64,000 nucleotides of DNA from Bacteriovoracaceae bacterium (GTDB lineage: Bacteria > Bdellovibrionota > Bacteriovoracia > Bacteriovoracales > Bacteriovoracaceae). Below the pieces are notes generated by a model, which had not been told where the DNA came from, searched no databases, and was given only the letters and a program-made list of their open reading frames with translations. A program made the translations under genes and the position numbers. This document shows positions 10,633 to 20,699 of this stretch, one piece after another. How positions within the stretch are numbered: position 1 is the first letter of the stretch; every line of letters starts with the position of its first letter. Where the stretch lies: contig JADHTQ010000003.1 in assembly GCA_016784965.1 (NCBI GenBank), forward strand, positions 86,598 through 150,597, written 5' to 3'.

Positions 10633-11404
10633 TAGTGTACAAAAGACACTGATAGTCGCAACACTTCTTTGTATAGTATGTTCTATCTTGGTTTCTTCTG
10701 CTGCTGTCTTTTTACGGCCTTTGCAGGAAGAAAACAAAAAAATGGATATTAAAAAGAGTCTGTTGTTATCTGCAGGTTTATTAAAAGATCCCCAGGCACC
10801 AAAAGAAGAAATTTTGGATACCTTCAAACAGATAGAAGCAAAAATTATTGATCTAGAAACCGGGGATGTAGTGTTAAACGTTCCCGTAGAAAGCTTCAAT
10901 CAAAGAGCTGCTGCAAAAGACTCTGCCCACAACAAAATGATAAAAAAGCAAGATGATTTAGCAGGGATTTCCATGCGCTCCAAAAGAGCAAAAGTGTATT
11001 TTGCCAAAGAAGACGGTGAGGTTAACTTAATTATTCTTCCAATTCATGGAAAGGGACTATGGTCCACCCTCTACGGATTTTTGGCCTTAGCTCCAGATAC
11101 TAAAACAATTAAAGGATTTGGTTTTTACGAGCATGGAGAAACTCCAGGACTTGGAGGCGAAGTAGATAATGCTAAGTGGAAAGCATCATGGAAAGATAAA
11201 ACAGTTTACAACGAAAGTTTTGAGCCGATTTTAGACGTAGTCAAAGGCAGAATACGACCAGGAAGTAGTGATGCCTACCATCAAATTGATGGATTATCTG
11301 GGGCAACTCTTACCAGCAATGGTGTTGAAAACTTGGTTCAATATTGGCTCGGTAAGGATGGCTTTGGTCCATTTTTGGCCAAATTTAGAGGAGGAGCAAG
11401 ATAA
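10619..11404 (+). CDS. nqrC: Na+-NQR subunit C
   Basis: Periplasm-facing FMN protein with one N-terminal helix (about residues 10-34). The flavinylation motif S-G-A-T lies in [12 protein letters not shown], acceptor Thr about residue 230. The [11 protein letters not shown] block is conserved in NqrC and RnfG; neighbours decide for NqrC. The start ATG overlaps the nqrB end and is preceded by AGAAGGGAG. Length 261 aa is normal. Confidence 0.95.
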   Translation: MASDDSVQKTLIVATLLCIVCSILVSSAAVFLRPLQEENKKMDIKKSLLLSAGLLKDPQAPKEEILDTFKQIEAKIIDLETGDVVLNVPVESFNQRAAAKDSAHNKMIKKQDDLAGISMRSKRAKVYFAKEDGEVNLIILPIHGKGLWSTLYGFLALAPDTKTIKGFGFYEHGETPGLGGEVDNAKWKASWKDKTVYNESFEPILDVVKGRIRPGSSDAYHQIDGLSGATLTSNGVENLVQYWLGKDGFGPFLAKFRGGAR

Positions 11405-12021
11405 TGAGTATCAAAAAGACTTTGTTTGATCCACTCTTTAATAACAATCCCATCGCATTGCAGATTTTAGGCATTTGCTCGGCACTAGCTGTGACTACAA
11501 AGCTAGAGACAGTTATTGCTATGTCTGTGGCGGTTACGATCGTCACTGGTTTTTCAAACCTTGCAGTTAGTTTAATTAGAAGCCATATGCCAAACAGTAT
11601 TAGAATAATTATCCAGATGACCATTATAGCTTCACTGGTTATTATTGCTGATCAGGTTTTAAAGGCATACTTCTACTCAATATCCAAGAGTCTATCGGTG
11701 TATGTAGGGTTAATTATCACCAACTGTATAGTTATGGGGCGGGCCGAAGGCTACGCTATGAAAAATCCTCCTCTGATGAGTTTTTTAGATGGGATAGGCA
11801 ACGGAATTGGGTACAGCCTGATATTACTGTTTGTTGGGGTTTTTAGAGAACTTTTCGGTAGTGGATCACTGCTGGGCTTTACCATCTTACCACTAACTAA
11901 TGATGGTGGTTGGTATAATCCAAACGGTTTGATGTTACTAGCACCCAGTGCTTTTTTCCTCATTGGGGTATTTATTTGGTTAGTAAGAACTTGGAAAACA
12001 GATCAAGTGGAAAAGGAATAG
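11404..12021 (+). CDS. nqrD: Na+-NQR subunit D
   Basis: Integral membrane subunit of 205 aa with about six helices; the conserved [20 protein letters not shown] start and the [11 protein letters not shown] half-helix motif are seen. NqrD and NqrE are related by inverted topology and hold an intramembrane iron-sulfur centre. The start overlaps the nqrC stop by 1 nt (TAATG arrangement), indicating coupling. Confidence 0.96.
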   Translation: MSIKKTLFDPLFNNNPIALQILGICSALAVTTKLETVIAMSVAVTIVTGFSNLAVSLIRSHMPNSIRIIIQMTIIASLVIIADQVLKAYFYSISKSLSVYVGLIITNCIVMGRAEGYAMKNPPLMSFLDGIGNGIGYSLILLFVGVFRELFGSGSLLGFTILPLTNDGGWYNPNGLMLLAPSAFFLIGVFIWLVRTWKTDQVEKE

Positions 12022-12024
12022 GCC

Positions 12025-12636
12025 ATGTTAGAAAACTATCTCAGTATAATAATTAAGTCGATTTTTACAGAAAACTTGGCGTTAGGGTTTTTTCTTGGGA
12101 TGTGCACCTTTCTTGCCGTTTCCCAAAAGGTAAAGACGGCCATGGGACTCGGAGTTGCTGTCATTGTTGTACAATCGATTACAATTCCTGCCAATAATCT
12201 CATCTATAATTTGCTACTAAAAGATGGCGCTCTGGCTTGGGCAGGACACCCAGAAATGGACCTTTCATTTTTAGGCTTGATCAGTTATATCGGCGTTATT
12301 GCCGCAATGGTACAGATTTTAGAGATGACCTTAGATAAATTTTTTCCTCCATTATATAATGCGCTAGGGATTTTTCTGCCTCTCATTACGGTGAACTGTG
12401 CGATTTTAGGTGGATCACTTTTAATGGTTGAGCGAGACTACACTTTTGGTGAAAGTATTGCCTATGGTGTCGGTTCAGGTGTCGGTTGGGCCATGGCGAT
12501 TGTAGTGCTTGCAGGAATTAGAGAAAAAATGAAATATAGTGATGTGCCGGATGGGCTAAGAGGGCTGGGAATAACTTTTATTACCGTAGGGCTGATGGCC
12601 TTTGGCTTTTTGGCATTTTCGGGAATACAACTTTAA
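12025..12636 (+). CDS. nqrE: Na+-NQR subunit E
   Basis: Integral membrane subunit, 203 aa, six helices, paralogous to Nqr[16 protein letters not shown] and [18 protein letters not shown] are the family blocks, the latter containing the cysteine expected at the intramembrane Fe-S site. It starts 3 nt after the nqrD stop. Confidence 0.96.
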   Translation: MLENYLSIIIKSIFTENLALGFFLGMCTFLAVSQKVKTAMGLGVAVIVVQSITIPANNLIYNLLLKDGALAWAGHPEMDLSFLGLISYIGVIAAMVQILEMTLDKFFPPLYNALGIFLPLITVNCAILGGSLLMVERDYTFGESIAYGVGSGVGWAMAIVVLAGIREKMKYSDVPDGLRGLGITFITVGLMAFGFLAFSGIQL

Positions 12637-12668
12637 TTAATGTTAATGAAAAAAAATAGGAATTGCAG

Positions 12669-13886
12669 ATGAATGTAATTTTGCTCGGTGTTTTGATGTT
12701 TACTGTAGTAGTTTTGGCCCTGGTAGCTCTTATTCTGCTTGCCAAGTCGAAATTAGTAAACAGTGGTGATGTTAGTCTCAATATAAATGGTGAAATGGAT
12801 TTGAAGGTCTCTGCTGGTCAAAAGTTACTTGGAGCACTAGCTTCCCAAAAGATTTTTGTATCATCTGCCTGCGGAGGTGGAGGGACTTGCGGCCAATGCA
12901 AGGTTGATGTAGAAGAAGGTGGTGGTGGAATTTTACCCACTGAAACTTCTCATTTTACAAAAAGAGAAATGAGGGCCGGTGGCAGACTCGCCTGTCAAGT
13001 TCCTGTAAAACAAGATATGAAACTAGCTGTACCAGAAGAGGTATTTGGTGTTAAAAAGTGGATTTGCAAAGTAAGGTCAAATCATAATGTTGCTACCTTC
13101 ATTAAAGAATTAGTATTAGAAATTCCAGCGGGAGAGTCGGTTCCCTTTCGGGCCGGGGGATATATTCAGATTGAGTGTCCTCCCCATGAACTTTCATATA
13201 AAGAATTTGATATTGAGCCAGAGTACCGAGGCGACTGGGATCACTTTAATATGTGGCAATATAAGTCTGTAGTTAAAGAAGAGACAATCAGAGCATATTC
13301 TATGGCCAGCTATCCCGAAGAGAAAGGGCTAATCATGCTCAATGTTAGGATTGCATCTCCACCGCCAAGAACTAAAGGCATTCCACCTGGTATCATGTCT
13401 TCTTATATTTTTAATCTAAAGCCTGGGGATGATGTTACAATCTCTGGACCATTCGGAGAGTTTTATGCTCGCGAGACAAATAAGGAGATGGTCTTTGTTG
13501 GTGGTGGCGCAGGCATGGCACCCATGCGTTCACATATTTTTGATCAATTAAAGAGACTTTCAACCAAAAGAAAAGTTACTTTCTGGTATGGAGCTAGAAG
13601 TAAAAAAGAGATGTTCTATGTAGAGGACTTTGATACTCTTCAAAAAGAAAATCCTAATTTTTCTTGGCATGTGGCCTTAAGTGATCCTCAACCAGAAGAT
13701 AACTGGACTGGGTTTACAGGCTTTATACATAATGTAATTCATGATAAGTATTTAAAAGACCATGAAGCACCTGAAGATTGCGAATACTACATGTGTGGGC
13801 CACCAATTATGAATAAGTGTGTTATTGATATGCTCTTAGACCTTGGCGTTGAAAGAGAAGATATAATGCTCGATGATTTTGGATGA
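12669..13886 (+). CDS. nqrF: Na+-NQR subunit F (NADH-oxidising flavoprotein)
   Basis: Entry point for NADH electrons. An N-terminal helix anchors it (about residues 3-25), followed by a 2Fe-2S ferredoxin domain with Cys at about 69, 75, 78 and 110 ([12 protein letters not shown] and RLACQV), a FAD domain (RAYSMASYP) and an NAD domain ([21 protein letters not shown]). A TTG two codons upstream extends the frame, but the ATG at 12669 has AGGA seven bases ahead and is preferred. About 405 aa, normal for the family. Confidence 0.95.
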   Translation: MNVILLGVLMFTVVVLALVALILLAKSKLVNSGDVSLNINGEMDLKVSAGQKLLGALASQKIFVSSACGGGGTCGQCKVDVEEGGGGILPTETSHFTKREMRAGGRLACQVPVKQDMKLAVPEEVFGVKKWICKVRSNHNVATFIKELVLEIPAGESVPFRAGGYIQIECPPHELSYKEFDIEPEYRGDWDHFNMWQYKSVVKEETIRAYSMASYPEEKGLIMLNVRIASPPPRTKGIPPGIMSSYIFNLKPGDDVTISGPFGEFYARETNKEMVFVGGGAGMAPMRSHIFDQLKRLSTKRKVTFWYGARSKKEMFYVEDFDTLQKENPNFSWHVALSDPQPEDNWTGFTGFIHNVIHDKYLKDHEAPEDCEYYMCGPPIMNKCVIDMLLDLGVEREDIMLDDFG

Positions 13887-13896
13887 TTTTTAAACT

Positions 13897-14919
13897 ATGA
13901 AAACTTATAAATTTGTGGCCCTAAGTTTAATCTTAGGGCCTTTTATTATTAGTTGTATAGGCCAGCGAGATTCAGTGTTGACTATCAAGGGTAGAACCAT
14001 GGGGACTACCTATATAGTTAAGTATGTAGCACAAGTTGACATTCCCACAAATTTAGTTTTAAAAGAGAAGGTTGATGAAGTGCTTGTCAACATTAATCAA
14101 AGTATGTCGACCTATATAAATGATTCTGAAATTTCATTATTTAATCAAAACTATAGTACTACTTGGTTCAATGTCTCAAAACAATTTATAAAAGTATTGG
14201 CCCACGCCCAGAAAATCTCAAAAATTACCAAAGGGGCCTTTGATGTTACCGTGGGGCCACTTGTAAACTTATGGGGTTTTGGTCCATTGGGTAGTAGAAA
14301 AATTCCCAACAAACAGCAGATAAAAAATAAATTAAAAACGATTGGATTCCAAAAGTTGATTATAAACCATAAAAAGTCACAGGTGAGAAAAAGGGATGCT
14401 AGAATTTATATCGATTTTTCCGCCATTGCCAAAGGATTTGGTGTAGACCAAGTATCCCAGCTTCTTGAAGATGAAGGCATTGATAATTATCTGGTAGAAA
14501 TTGGCGGTGAGATAAAAGCTAAAGGGAGTAAACCGCGAGGTGTAAACTGGAAAATCGCAGTGGAGTCCCCCAGACCAGATGACAAGACATATAGTAAAAT
14601 CTTAAATATTGGTGGATTGGCCCTTGCAACATCTGGAAATTATCGAAATTATTTTGATGAATATGGAAAGCGCTACTCCCATACAATAGATCCCAAAACC
14701 GGAAGCCCCGTAGAGCATACATTGGCAAGTGTTACAGTTATTGATAGTAACTCTTGCATGAATGCTGATGCTTGGGCCACTGCATTTATGGTACTTGGTC
14801 ATAAAAAGGGGATGGAAGTTGCAAAAAAGGTTGCAATTGCAGCATATTTTATTTATGAAGAAAACGGAGCATTTGTAAAAGTTGCAACACCTAAATTTTT
14901 AGAGCAATTTAAATTATGA
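13897..14919 (+). CDS. apbE: FAD:protein FMN transferase (ApbE)
   Basis: Transfers FMN from FAD to Thr of the S/T-G-A-T motifs of NqrB and NqrC. The N-terminus is a lipoprotein-type signal ending in FIISC, so it is probably anchored on the periplasmic side. Family blocks present: GRTMGTTYIVKY, GAFDVTVGPLVNLWGFG, DFSAIAKGFGVDQ, NADAWATAFMVLG. It follows nqrF by 10 nt and precedes nqrM, giving a self-contained NQR assembly operon. Confidence 0.93.
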   Translation: MKTYKFVALSLILGPFIISCIGQRDSVLTIKGRTMGTTYIVKYVAQVDIPTNLVLKEKVDEVLVNINQSMSTYINDSEISLFNQNYSTTWFNVSKQFIKVLAHAQKISKITKGAFDVTVGPLVNLWGFGPLGSRKIPNKQQIKNKLKTIGFQKLIINHKKSQVRKRDARIYIDFSAIAKGFGVDQVSQLLEDEGIDNYLVEIGGEIKAKGSKPRGVNWKIAVESPRPDDKTYSKILNIGGLALATSGNYRNYFDEYGKRYSHTIDPKTGSPVEHTLASVTVIDSNSCMNADAWATAFMVLGHKKGMEVAKKVAIAAYFIYEENGAFVKVATPKFLEQFKL

Positions 14920-14938
14920 TAGGAACTAAAAAACGGCC

Positions 14939-15124
14939 ATGTTTGATTACTTTTTTTTAACTCTTGTATTTTTTGGAATTTTTCTAATTTTTATGTCAAT
15001 TGGTGTGATCTTAAGTGACCTGCAAATTAAAGGATCTTGTGGTGGCGCCAGTAAACTGACTGGACAAAAGTGCCCTCATTGTTCTGGAACCGGTAGTGCG
15101 AGTACCTGTAGCAGCTCAGTTTGA
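14939..15124 (+). CDS. nqrM: Na+-NQR maturation factor NqrM (DUF539 family)
   Basis: A 61-aa protein with one N-terminal helix and a Cys-rich tail (GSCGGASK, CPHCSG, then a final Cys). This matches the small NqrM family, required in Vibrio for NQR assembly and thought to deliver iron to the NqrD/E site. Its position directly after apbE is where it is usually found. The Shine-Dalgarno is not strong. Confidence 0.85.
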   Translation: MFDYFFLTLVFFGIFLIFMSIGVILSDLQIKGSCGGASKLTGQKCPHCSGTGSASTCSSSV

Positions 15125-15171
15125 ATTTTTAAGTCTACCAAAACCCACTGGTCTGGCGCCTAAGGATATAA

Positions 15172-16266
15172 ATGAAAAGCTTTATAAATACGTTCTTCGT
15201 TAGTACTTTTTTGGTTCTAGCAGCAATTGCTAGCATTACCTCAACGAATCTTGTAGATGCAAAATGTTTAAAATGGGGAGACACGTATAAGGTAGGGCAA
15301 CTTGATGAAAAAATATTAAATGAAGCCAGCTCCATTGCTATCTCCAAAAATTATAATCGCCTTTATCACATGAATGATTCCATAAAAGACACAACAAATC
15401 CTACTGGTTACTCAACTGCTCCTTATTTTTACTATACAGATGATTTGGGTAGTAAAACAACGAAAGTTAAAATTAATAATGTAAGTTTAACAGATGTGGA
15501 AGATATGACCTATGGGAGTTGTCACAGCAAAGTAGCAGAGGATAGGTGTATATTTATTGCAGATATTGGGATCGCAAGAGGAGACAGAAAAAATGTTAGT
15601 AAGCAAATAATAATAATCAAGGAAATGAAAAACTTCCCCGCATCCGTAGATCCTATTGTGGTCATACCAATTCAACTTCAAATAGAAAATGAGCAAAAAA
15701 TGGATGCTGAAAGTATAGGAATTCACCCTGATGGTGATCTTTATATTCTTAGTAAAAATTATCATTACAAAGGATTTAAAAATTCTAAGGCCTTCGCTTC
15801 AAATTTGTTTAGACTAAAAAAACAAAAATGGGTTGATTACAAAAAAAGTGACAAGACTTTAACTATGAAAAACTATGGGACCATCGATTTATCAGATTTT
15901 TTCTCTAATAGTAAAAATATTAAAGTTCGTTATCCAGATTTTCCTGGTTGGCTCTATCAGGTGCCTACCAGTATGGATATTTCAAAAGATGGTTCAAAAT
16001 TTATCATTCTAACCTACTTAGGTGCCATTGAAATACACTATGATCTCTCACAAGGTGAGCTTTCGCCAGGTTTTGCAAAATCATTATTACAAAAAAGCGC
16101 ATCTATTCTACAGTTTAACAAAGAATTTGAAATTCAAACAAATCAAGAGGCAATTGCTTATTCAAAAGATACTGTAAGTTTTATATATACTAGCGAATAT
16201 AATGCAAAAAAGTTTCCTGGAAAAAAACCTCTTATCCTTAAGCGCAAATGTCTATCACATAAATAG
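15172..16266 (+). CDS. secreted hypothetical protein, possible beta-propeller
   Basis: 364 aa with a clear Sec signal peptide (KSFINTFFVSTFLVLAAIAS). The mature part has repeating short strands, with phrases such as SIAISKNYNRLYHMNDS and SIGIHPDGDLYILSKNY, typical of propeller-like repeats in extracellular proteins. Four cysteines could form disulfides. No catalytic motif recognised. It is likely exported to periplasm or medium; function unknown. Confidence 0.6.
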   Translation: MKSFINTFFVSTFLVLAAIASITSTNLVDAKCLKWGDTYKVGQLDEKILNEASSIAISKNYNRLYHMNDSIKDTTNPTGYSTAPYFYYTDDLGSKTTKVKINNVSLTDVEDMTYGSCHSKVAEDRCIFIADIGIARGDRKNVSKQIIIIKEMKNFPASVDPIVVIPIQLQIENEQKMDAESIGIHPDGDLYILSKNYHYKGFKNSKAFASNLFRLKKQKWVDYKKSDKTLTMKNYGTIDLSDFFSNSKNIKVRYPDFPGWLYQVPTSMDISKDGSKFIILTYLGAIEIHYDLSQGELSPGFAKSLLQKSASILQFNKEFEIQTNQEAIAYSKDTVSFIYTSEYNAKKFPGKKPLILKRKCLSHK

Positions 16267-16460
16267 CGTTTTAAGGGCACAGTTCTGCCAGCTGTCTGAT
16301 TTTTCAACAGTTGTAACAAAGATCTCCAACTTGTATGTAAAAACCTAAATTATCAGCGCTTAACCGCCTGAAATTACAGACGTTAATGTGGTATCTTTTT
16401 TGCATTTATTACCTTAAAAGATCACTTATTTAATAAACTTCAAGTTTAAAAGAGGTTCAA

Positions 16461-17588
16461 ATGAAAAAGTTACTTAATTTGCGATGCACTTTGTTGATCA
16501 GTTATACACTGATGTTTATGTTCATTTCATTTTCTACACATGCTTGGAGAGAGACGGGACATTTTGCTGTTTGTGATATTGCATATAAAAACTTAACCAA
16601 AACAGCTAAAGCTAAAGTTGATGAAATTATGCAGGGAGAAAACTTTGTCTATAACTGTATTTGGCCAGATTTGGTTAGGTACTCAAAACAATGGAGACAC
16701 ACTAAAACTTGGCATTTTCTAAACCTTGAAGATCAACATGCAAAACTAGATTTAAACAAACCTGGAATTGGTTATTTAAATAGTAACTTACTATCAGAAA
16801 AAGGAGACATCTTAAGAGGTATTCTTCTGGCACAAAAAGTTTTGCAGACCAAATTTGATTGCAAGAAGGCCAAAGGGTGTAAGTCTCAACTTGATAATTT
16901 GAGATTTTTAGCGCACTTGGTTGCAGATATTCATCAACCAATTCACTTAGGAAGAAAAAGTGATCGTGGAGGCAATAAGGCCGAAGTTTCATGGTTTGGT
17001 GATCGCGATCATGCCTATAGTAACACATTTAAGGCGAAGCTTGCAAAAGGCCAGGTGTGTGGCGATCAAATTACAGTAAGAAGAAAATATAAGTATAAAA
17101 CTTATTTTCATCCATTACTTAAACAACTTTGTGTCGCTACAGCGACTTACAGCTCAAAGATATCCCTTCACAAGGTTTGGGATTTACATTTTATTGATAA
17201 ACTACTCGCGGATAAAGGGTTAGGGCAGGAAGAAAATGCTTCCCCTTACTCCTATAAAGAATATGCACAATATATTACAAAAGGACTTTTGGTAGATACA
17301 ATATCTAAGTGGCAAAACTCAAGCATTGTAGATTGGGCACAGGAATCATTGGGGCTACGCGCACAGATGTACGACTTCACTAGAGCAGATTTAAGTGGAG
17401 AATACTATCGCAAAAATATTGAAGTAATAAATAGCAGGCTAGCGCAAGCTGGGTATAGATTGGCGGCAACCCTCAACAGACTGTTTGATAAAACAGTAAG
17501 AGACCACAAGCAAAATCAATATTTAGCAGAGCAAGAACAAAAGCTTAGTAGAGCAATTCGACAAATGCTTGACAACCCTTCTAAGTAA
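16461..17588 (+). CDS. secreted S1/P1-family nuclease
   Basis: A signal peptide ends at about THA, so the mature protein begins with Trp, which in S1/P1 nucleases supplies an N-terminal zinc ligand. WRETGHFAVCDIAY, KTWHFLN and LVADIHQPIHLG give the His/Asp residues of the trinuclear zinc site. These enzymes cut single-stranded nucleic acids and also act as 3'-nucleotidases, so it may serve nucleic-acid scavenging together with NupC encoded at 22.8 kb. Length 375 aa is slightly longer than typical. The 194-nt gap upstream holds no gene I can support. Confidence 0.85.
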   Translation: MKKLLNLRCTLLISYTLMFMFISFSTHAWRETGHFAVCDIAYKNLTKTAKAKVDEIMQGENFVYNCIWPDLVRYSKQWRHTKTWHFLNLEDQHAKLDLNKPGIGYLNSNLLSEKGDILRGILLAQKVLQTKFDCKKAKGCKSQLDNLRFLAHLVADIHQPIHLGRKSDRGGNKAEVSWFGDRDHAYSNTFKAKLAKGQVCGDQITVRRKYKYKTYFHPLLKQLCVATATYSSKISLHKVWDLHFIDKLLADKGLGQEENASPYSYKEYAQYITKGLLVDTISKWQNSSIVDWAQESLGLRAQMYDFTRADLSGEYYRKNIEVINSRLAQAGYRLAATLNRLFDKTVRDHKQNQYLAEQEQKLSRAIRQMLDNPSK

Positions 17589-17662
17589 ATACTTTGAAAG
17601 AGATCACCTGAAAAATTATTGGTAGACACATAGTTTCTAATTAATTCATAATATATAGTGTT

Positions 17663-18706
17663 ATGGATAACAATCAATTACATGATGAACTGCTAAGAAT
17701 CTCTAAAAATAATAACATCAATTTTGATGACCCTACAAAAATAGATAAAGACAACTTTGAGTGTTTTTTTCAAGACGTCAGTGACTCTTTTGTGTCAATG
17801 CAACTTAAAAAATCTCAAGCTGAACTGGAACATGAAAAGCTTAAAGTTGTTGTGGATAATACTCCATGCACTATCTCTTGGATTAACAGTAAGCTTGAGT
17901 ACCAATGGGTTAACAAGTCATTAAGTGAGTTGTGGGAACTCCCGGCAAAAGAGTATGTGGGAAAAAAGGTTGGCTTTTTAACCAAGGAGAGCTATTTCTA
18001 CGAGTTTTCAAAAGAGTTGTTTGCTCAACCTAAACCGACTCTATACAGAGAGTTAGTTTCTGCTCACGAAGGGACGACTAGACATTTCTGGGTAGTAGGC
18101 AGCAAGTATGCAGGAGATACCGAAGCTGTAATTATCGGCATTGAAACCACAGAACTAAAGCAGGCCAAAAAAAAGTTAGAGATAAGCGAAAAACTGGTAG
18201 AAATGGACGACCTGACAGGCCTGTTCAACATGAGGTCGATGTTTTGTAAAATTGAAAATGAAATTGAAAGGGTGAGAAGATTTCTTAAGCCCTTTGGTGT
18301 CGTTATGATGGATATGGATAATTTTAAATCGGTAAACGATAACCATAACCATCTTTTTGGCAGCTACGTTTTAAAAGAAGTGGGCAAGATTATTAGGCGC
18401 CACTTAAGAAAGGTCGATATTGCTGCAAGGTATGGAGGAGATGAATTTTTACTGCTTACAATTCAAACTGGTGCTGCTGGAATGGAGACTATTTGTGAGC
18501 GTATTAGGCAGACCATAGAAGAGCGAGTTTTTGAAAAAGACGGTGATAGGATATCTTTGACTGTTAGTATTGGGTACTCGATCTTTTTTCCAGATATGGA
18601 TATCTCTGCCAAAGACCTTGTAAAGCTTGCAGATGTTGCGCTTTACAAGGCAAAACATGATGGCCGAAACAATGTAAAGGGCCATTTATACGGTGATCAA
18701 ACTTAA
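17663..18706 (+). CDS. PAS-GGDEF diguanylate cyclase
   Basis: 347 aa, cytoplasmic. Residues about 55-165 form a PAS-like sensor (DNTPCTISWINSKLEYQWVN), and the C-terminal half is a GGDEF domain with an intact active site YGGDEFLLL. An RxxD inhibitory site (RKVD) lies five residues before GGDEF, so product inhibition by c-di-GMP is expected. No transmembrane helix is seen, so the signal is probably intracellular. Stands alone. Confidence 0.9.
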   Translation: MDNNQLHDELLRISKNNNINFDDPTKIDKDNFECFFQDVSDSFVSMQLKKSQAELEHEKLKVVVDNTPCTISWINSKLEYQWVNKSLSELWELPAKEYVGKKVGFLTKESYFYEFSKELFAQPKPTLYRELVSAHEGTTRHFWVVGSKYAGDTEAVIIGIETTELKQAKKKLEISEKLVEMDDLTGLFNMRSMFCKIENEIERVRRFLKPFGVVMMDMDNFKSVNDNHNHLFGSYVLKEVGKIIRRHLRKVDIAARYGGDEFLLLTIQTGAAGMETICERIRQTIEERVFEKDGDRISLTVSIGYSIFFPDMDISAKDLVKLADVALYKAKHDGRNNVKGHLYGDQT

Positions 18707-18707
18707 A

Positions 18708-19097
18708 TTATTTTACAATAACATCAAATTCGGGGGCGGCCTCAATTGCTTTTTTGACAGCACATTGCTCTGCAGCTAACTTTACAGATTGCCGATATTT
18801 GTCTGGAAAGTTAGAAGGAAGTTCAATGTTAATTTCTATACGTCTTTTGTATTTGTTGGTTTCATCTTTGGTATCAACCTGACTTATTTTTATACCATCA
18901 GTTGCAATATCTCTTTTGCCACAGAATGCTCTGACATAAAAGCCAGCACAAAGTGCCATGGAGGAGAGAAAATAATCAAAAGGCTCTGGAGCGTTTTCTT
19001 GCCCTCCTACTACTTTGCTTTGGTCACTCACAACTTTAAATTCTTTAAAGCTTGCTTCGAGGTTTTGTCCCTCTAAAAATTTAACATCAATTTTCAT
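18708..19097 (-). CDS. OsmC-family protein
   Basis: 129 aa. The OsmC/Ohr fold is indicated by FDYFLSSMALCAGFYVRAFC and AEQCAVKKAI, which contain the cysteine positions used by thiol peroxidases of this family. Such proteins reduce organic hydroperoxides, though some relatives have other roles. A TTG 12 nt upstream extends the frame, but the ATG at 19097 has GGAG at the right distance. Convergent with the GGDEF gene, with 1 nt between stops. Confidence 0.8.
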   Translation of the reverse strand: MKIDVKFLEGQNLEASFKEFKVVSDQSKVVGGQENAPEPFDYFLSSMALCAGFYVRAFCGKRDIATDGIKISQVDTKDETNKYKRRIEINIELPSNFPDKYRQSVKLAAEQCAVKKAIEAAPEFDVIVK

Positions 19098-19204
19098 TTT
19101 GTTCTCCAACTAAGCTTGGGGTAATAAATTCGTGAATCATTGTATTCAATTATTCGACAGATTGCCACATTATTGCTACTTTTTTTAAAAATTGGGGAGG
19201 GGAC

Positions 19205-20632
19205 ATGAACTCAAAAATAAAAGTATATGATGTGATGAGCAGTTTAGATTGGACAGTATTTTGTGTAATCTTACTATTAACCTTTTTATCGGTCATCTAT
19301 GGTCACAGCTTAAAAAAGAAAACGTTAAAAACAGATGATGAAAAGGAATCATTTCTCGATCTCATTCTTATGGGAAGACAACTTACTCTTCCTATGTTTG
19401 TCGCAACATTAGTGGCCACTTGGTATGGAGGCATCTTTGGTGTTACAGCAATAGCATTTGAAAAAGGTGTTTACAACTTTGTTACCCAAGGTGCTTTTTG
19501 GTACATAGCATATCTAATTTTTGCCTTCTTTTTAGTGGATAAAATTGCACGGTACAAAGCAATTACTTTGCCCGATCTTATTGAGCAGATGTTTGGGCCC
19601 AAATCGGCAAAAGTATGTGGTGTTTTTAATTTTTTTAATGTGCTACCTATTGTTTATACAATTAGCTTGGGTCTATTTTTACAGTTAATTTTTGGTGGAC
19701 ACTTATGGCAGATGATGATTCTTGGTATTTTAATAGTTGTCGCCTATTCGATGTATGGCGGATTTCGGGCCGTTGTTTTTTCTGACATCATCCAATTTTT
19801 TGTTATGTGTCTGGCAGTTTTAACAGTACTGTTGCTGTCGCTTTATATGTATGGGGGACCAACTTTTTTAGTTAATAATCTTCCCAAGCAGCACTTTACT
19901 TTAACTGGAGGGGAGTCTTGGGCAACCACTTTTGTTTGGGGGTTTATTGCCCTTTCAACCTTAGTGGATCCCAACTTTTATCAACGAGTTTTTGCAGCAA
20001 AATCATCAAAGGTGGCCAAGGTTGGAATAATTATTTCAACATTGATTTGGTTCATATTTGATATTTGTACAACCTTTGGTGCGATGTATGCAAAAGCTGT
20101 AATTCCTCAAGCTGATTCCAGCTACGCCTATATGATCTATGCAATTCAAATTTTACCAAATGGCCTGCGCGGCTTTTTTATGGCCGGAATCTTGGCCACA
20201 ATTTTGTCTACTTTAGATTCCTACCTATTTTTGGCCGGCACCACTATAACTTACGATCTAGTTCCCAGGAAGTGGAAAGGGAAGCCTCTTTTGCATCACA
20301 TAGGGATTGTTTTTGTAGGGGGTTTGGCCATTGTTTTAGCAATAGTATTTAAAGGCAATATAAAAGTCGTATGGAAAACTCTAGGCAGCTACTCTGCATC
20401 TTGTTTATTATTACCAGTTTTATATGGCCATATTTTCCCCCGAAAAATTTCTGATGCACAGTTTGTTTTTGCCTGTATATGTGGGGTTGTTGCGACTACA
20501 TATTGGAGGCTGGTGGCTCACCAGGGCTTTTTAAAACACGTTGATGAGTTGTATATTGGTATTTTAGCAACGAGCCTTGGTCTGTCAGTGTTTGCCGCTA
20601 TGCGACACGCTTCGCGGAAGAAGATTTTGTAA
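19205..20632 (+). CDS. sodium:solute symporter (SSS family)
   Basis: 475 aa with about 13 hydrophobic helices. LVATWYGGIFGVTAIAFEKG, SMYGGFRAVVFSD and AGILATILSTLDSYLFLAGT are typical of SSS transporters, the last spanning the sodium-site helix. The substrate cannot be assigned. It would be driven by the sodium gradient made by Na+-NQR. GGGGAGGGG is an excellent ribosome-binding site. Confidence 0.88.
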   Translation: MNSKIKVYDVMSSLDWTVFCVILLLTFLSVIYGHSLKKKTLKTDDEKESFLDLILMGRQLTLPMFVATLVATWYGGIFGVTAIAFEKGVYNFVTQGAFWYIAYLIFAFFLVDKIARYKAITLPDLIEQMFGPKSAKVCGVFNFFNVLPIVYTISLGLFLQLIFGGHLWQMMILGILIVVAYSMYGGFRAVVFSDIIQFFVMCLAVLTVLLLSLYMYGGPTFLVNNLPKQHFTLTGGESWATTFVWGFIALSTLVDPNFYQRVFAAKSSKVAKVGIIISTLIWFIFDICTTFGAMYAKAVIPQADSSYAYMIYAIQILPNGLRGFFMAGILATILSTLDSYLFLAGTTITYDLVPRKWKGKPLLHHIGIVFVGGLAIVLAIVFKGNIKVVWKTLGSYSASCLLLPVLYGHIFPRKISDAQFVFACICGVVATTYWRLVAHQGFLKHVDELYIGILATSLGLSVFAAMRHASRKKIL

Positions 20633-20699
20633 TAGCTTGCAATCCATAAATGGTGTAAATTAGCAATATATAAAGAAATTGATTACGCCGGAGGAACAG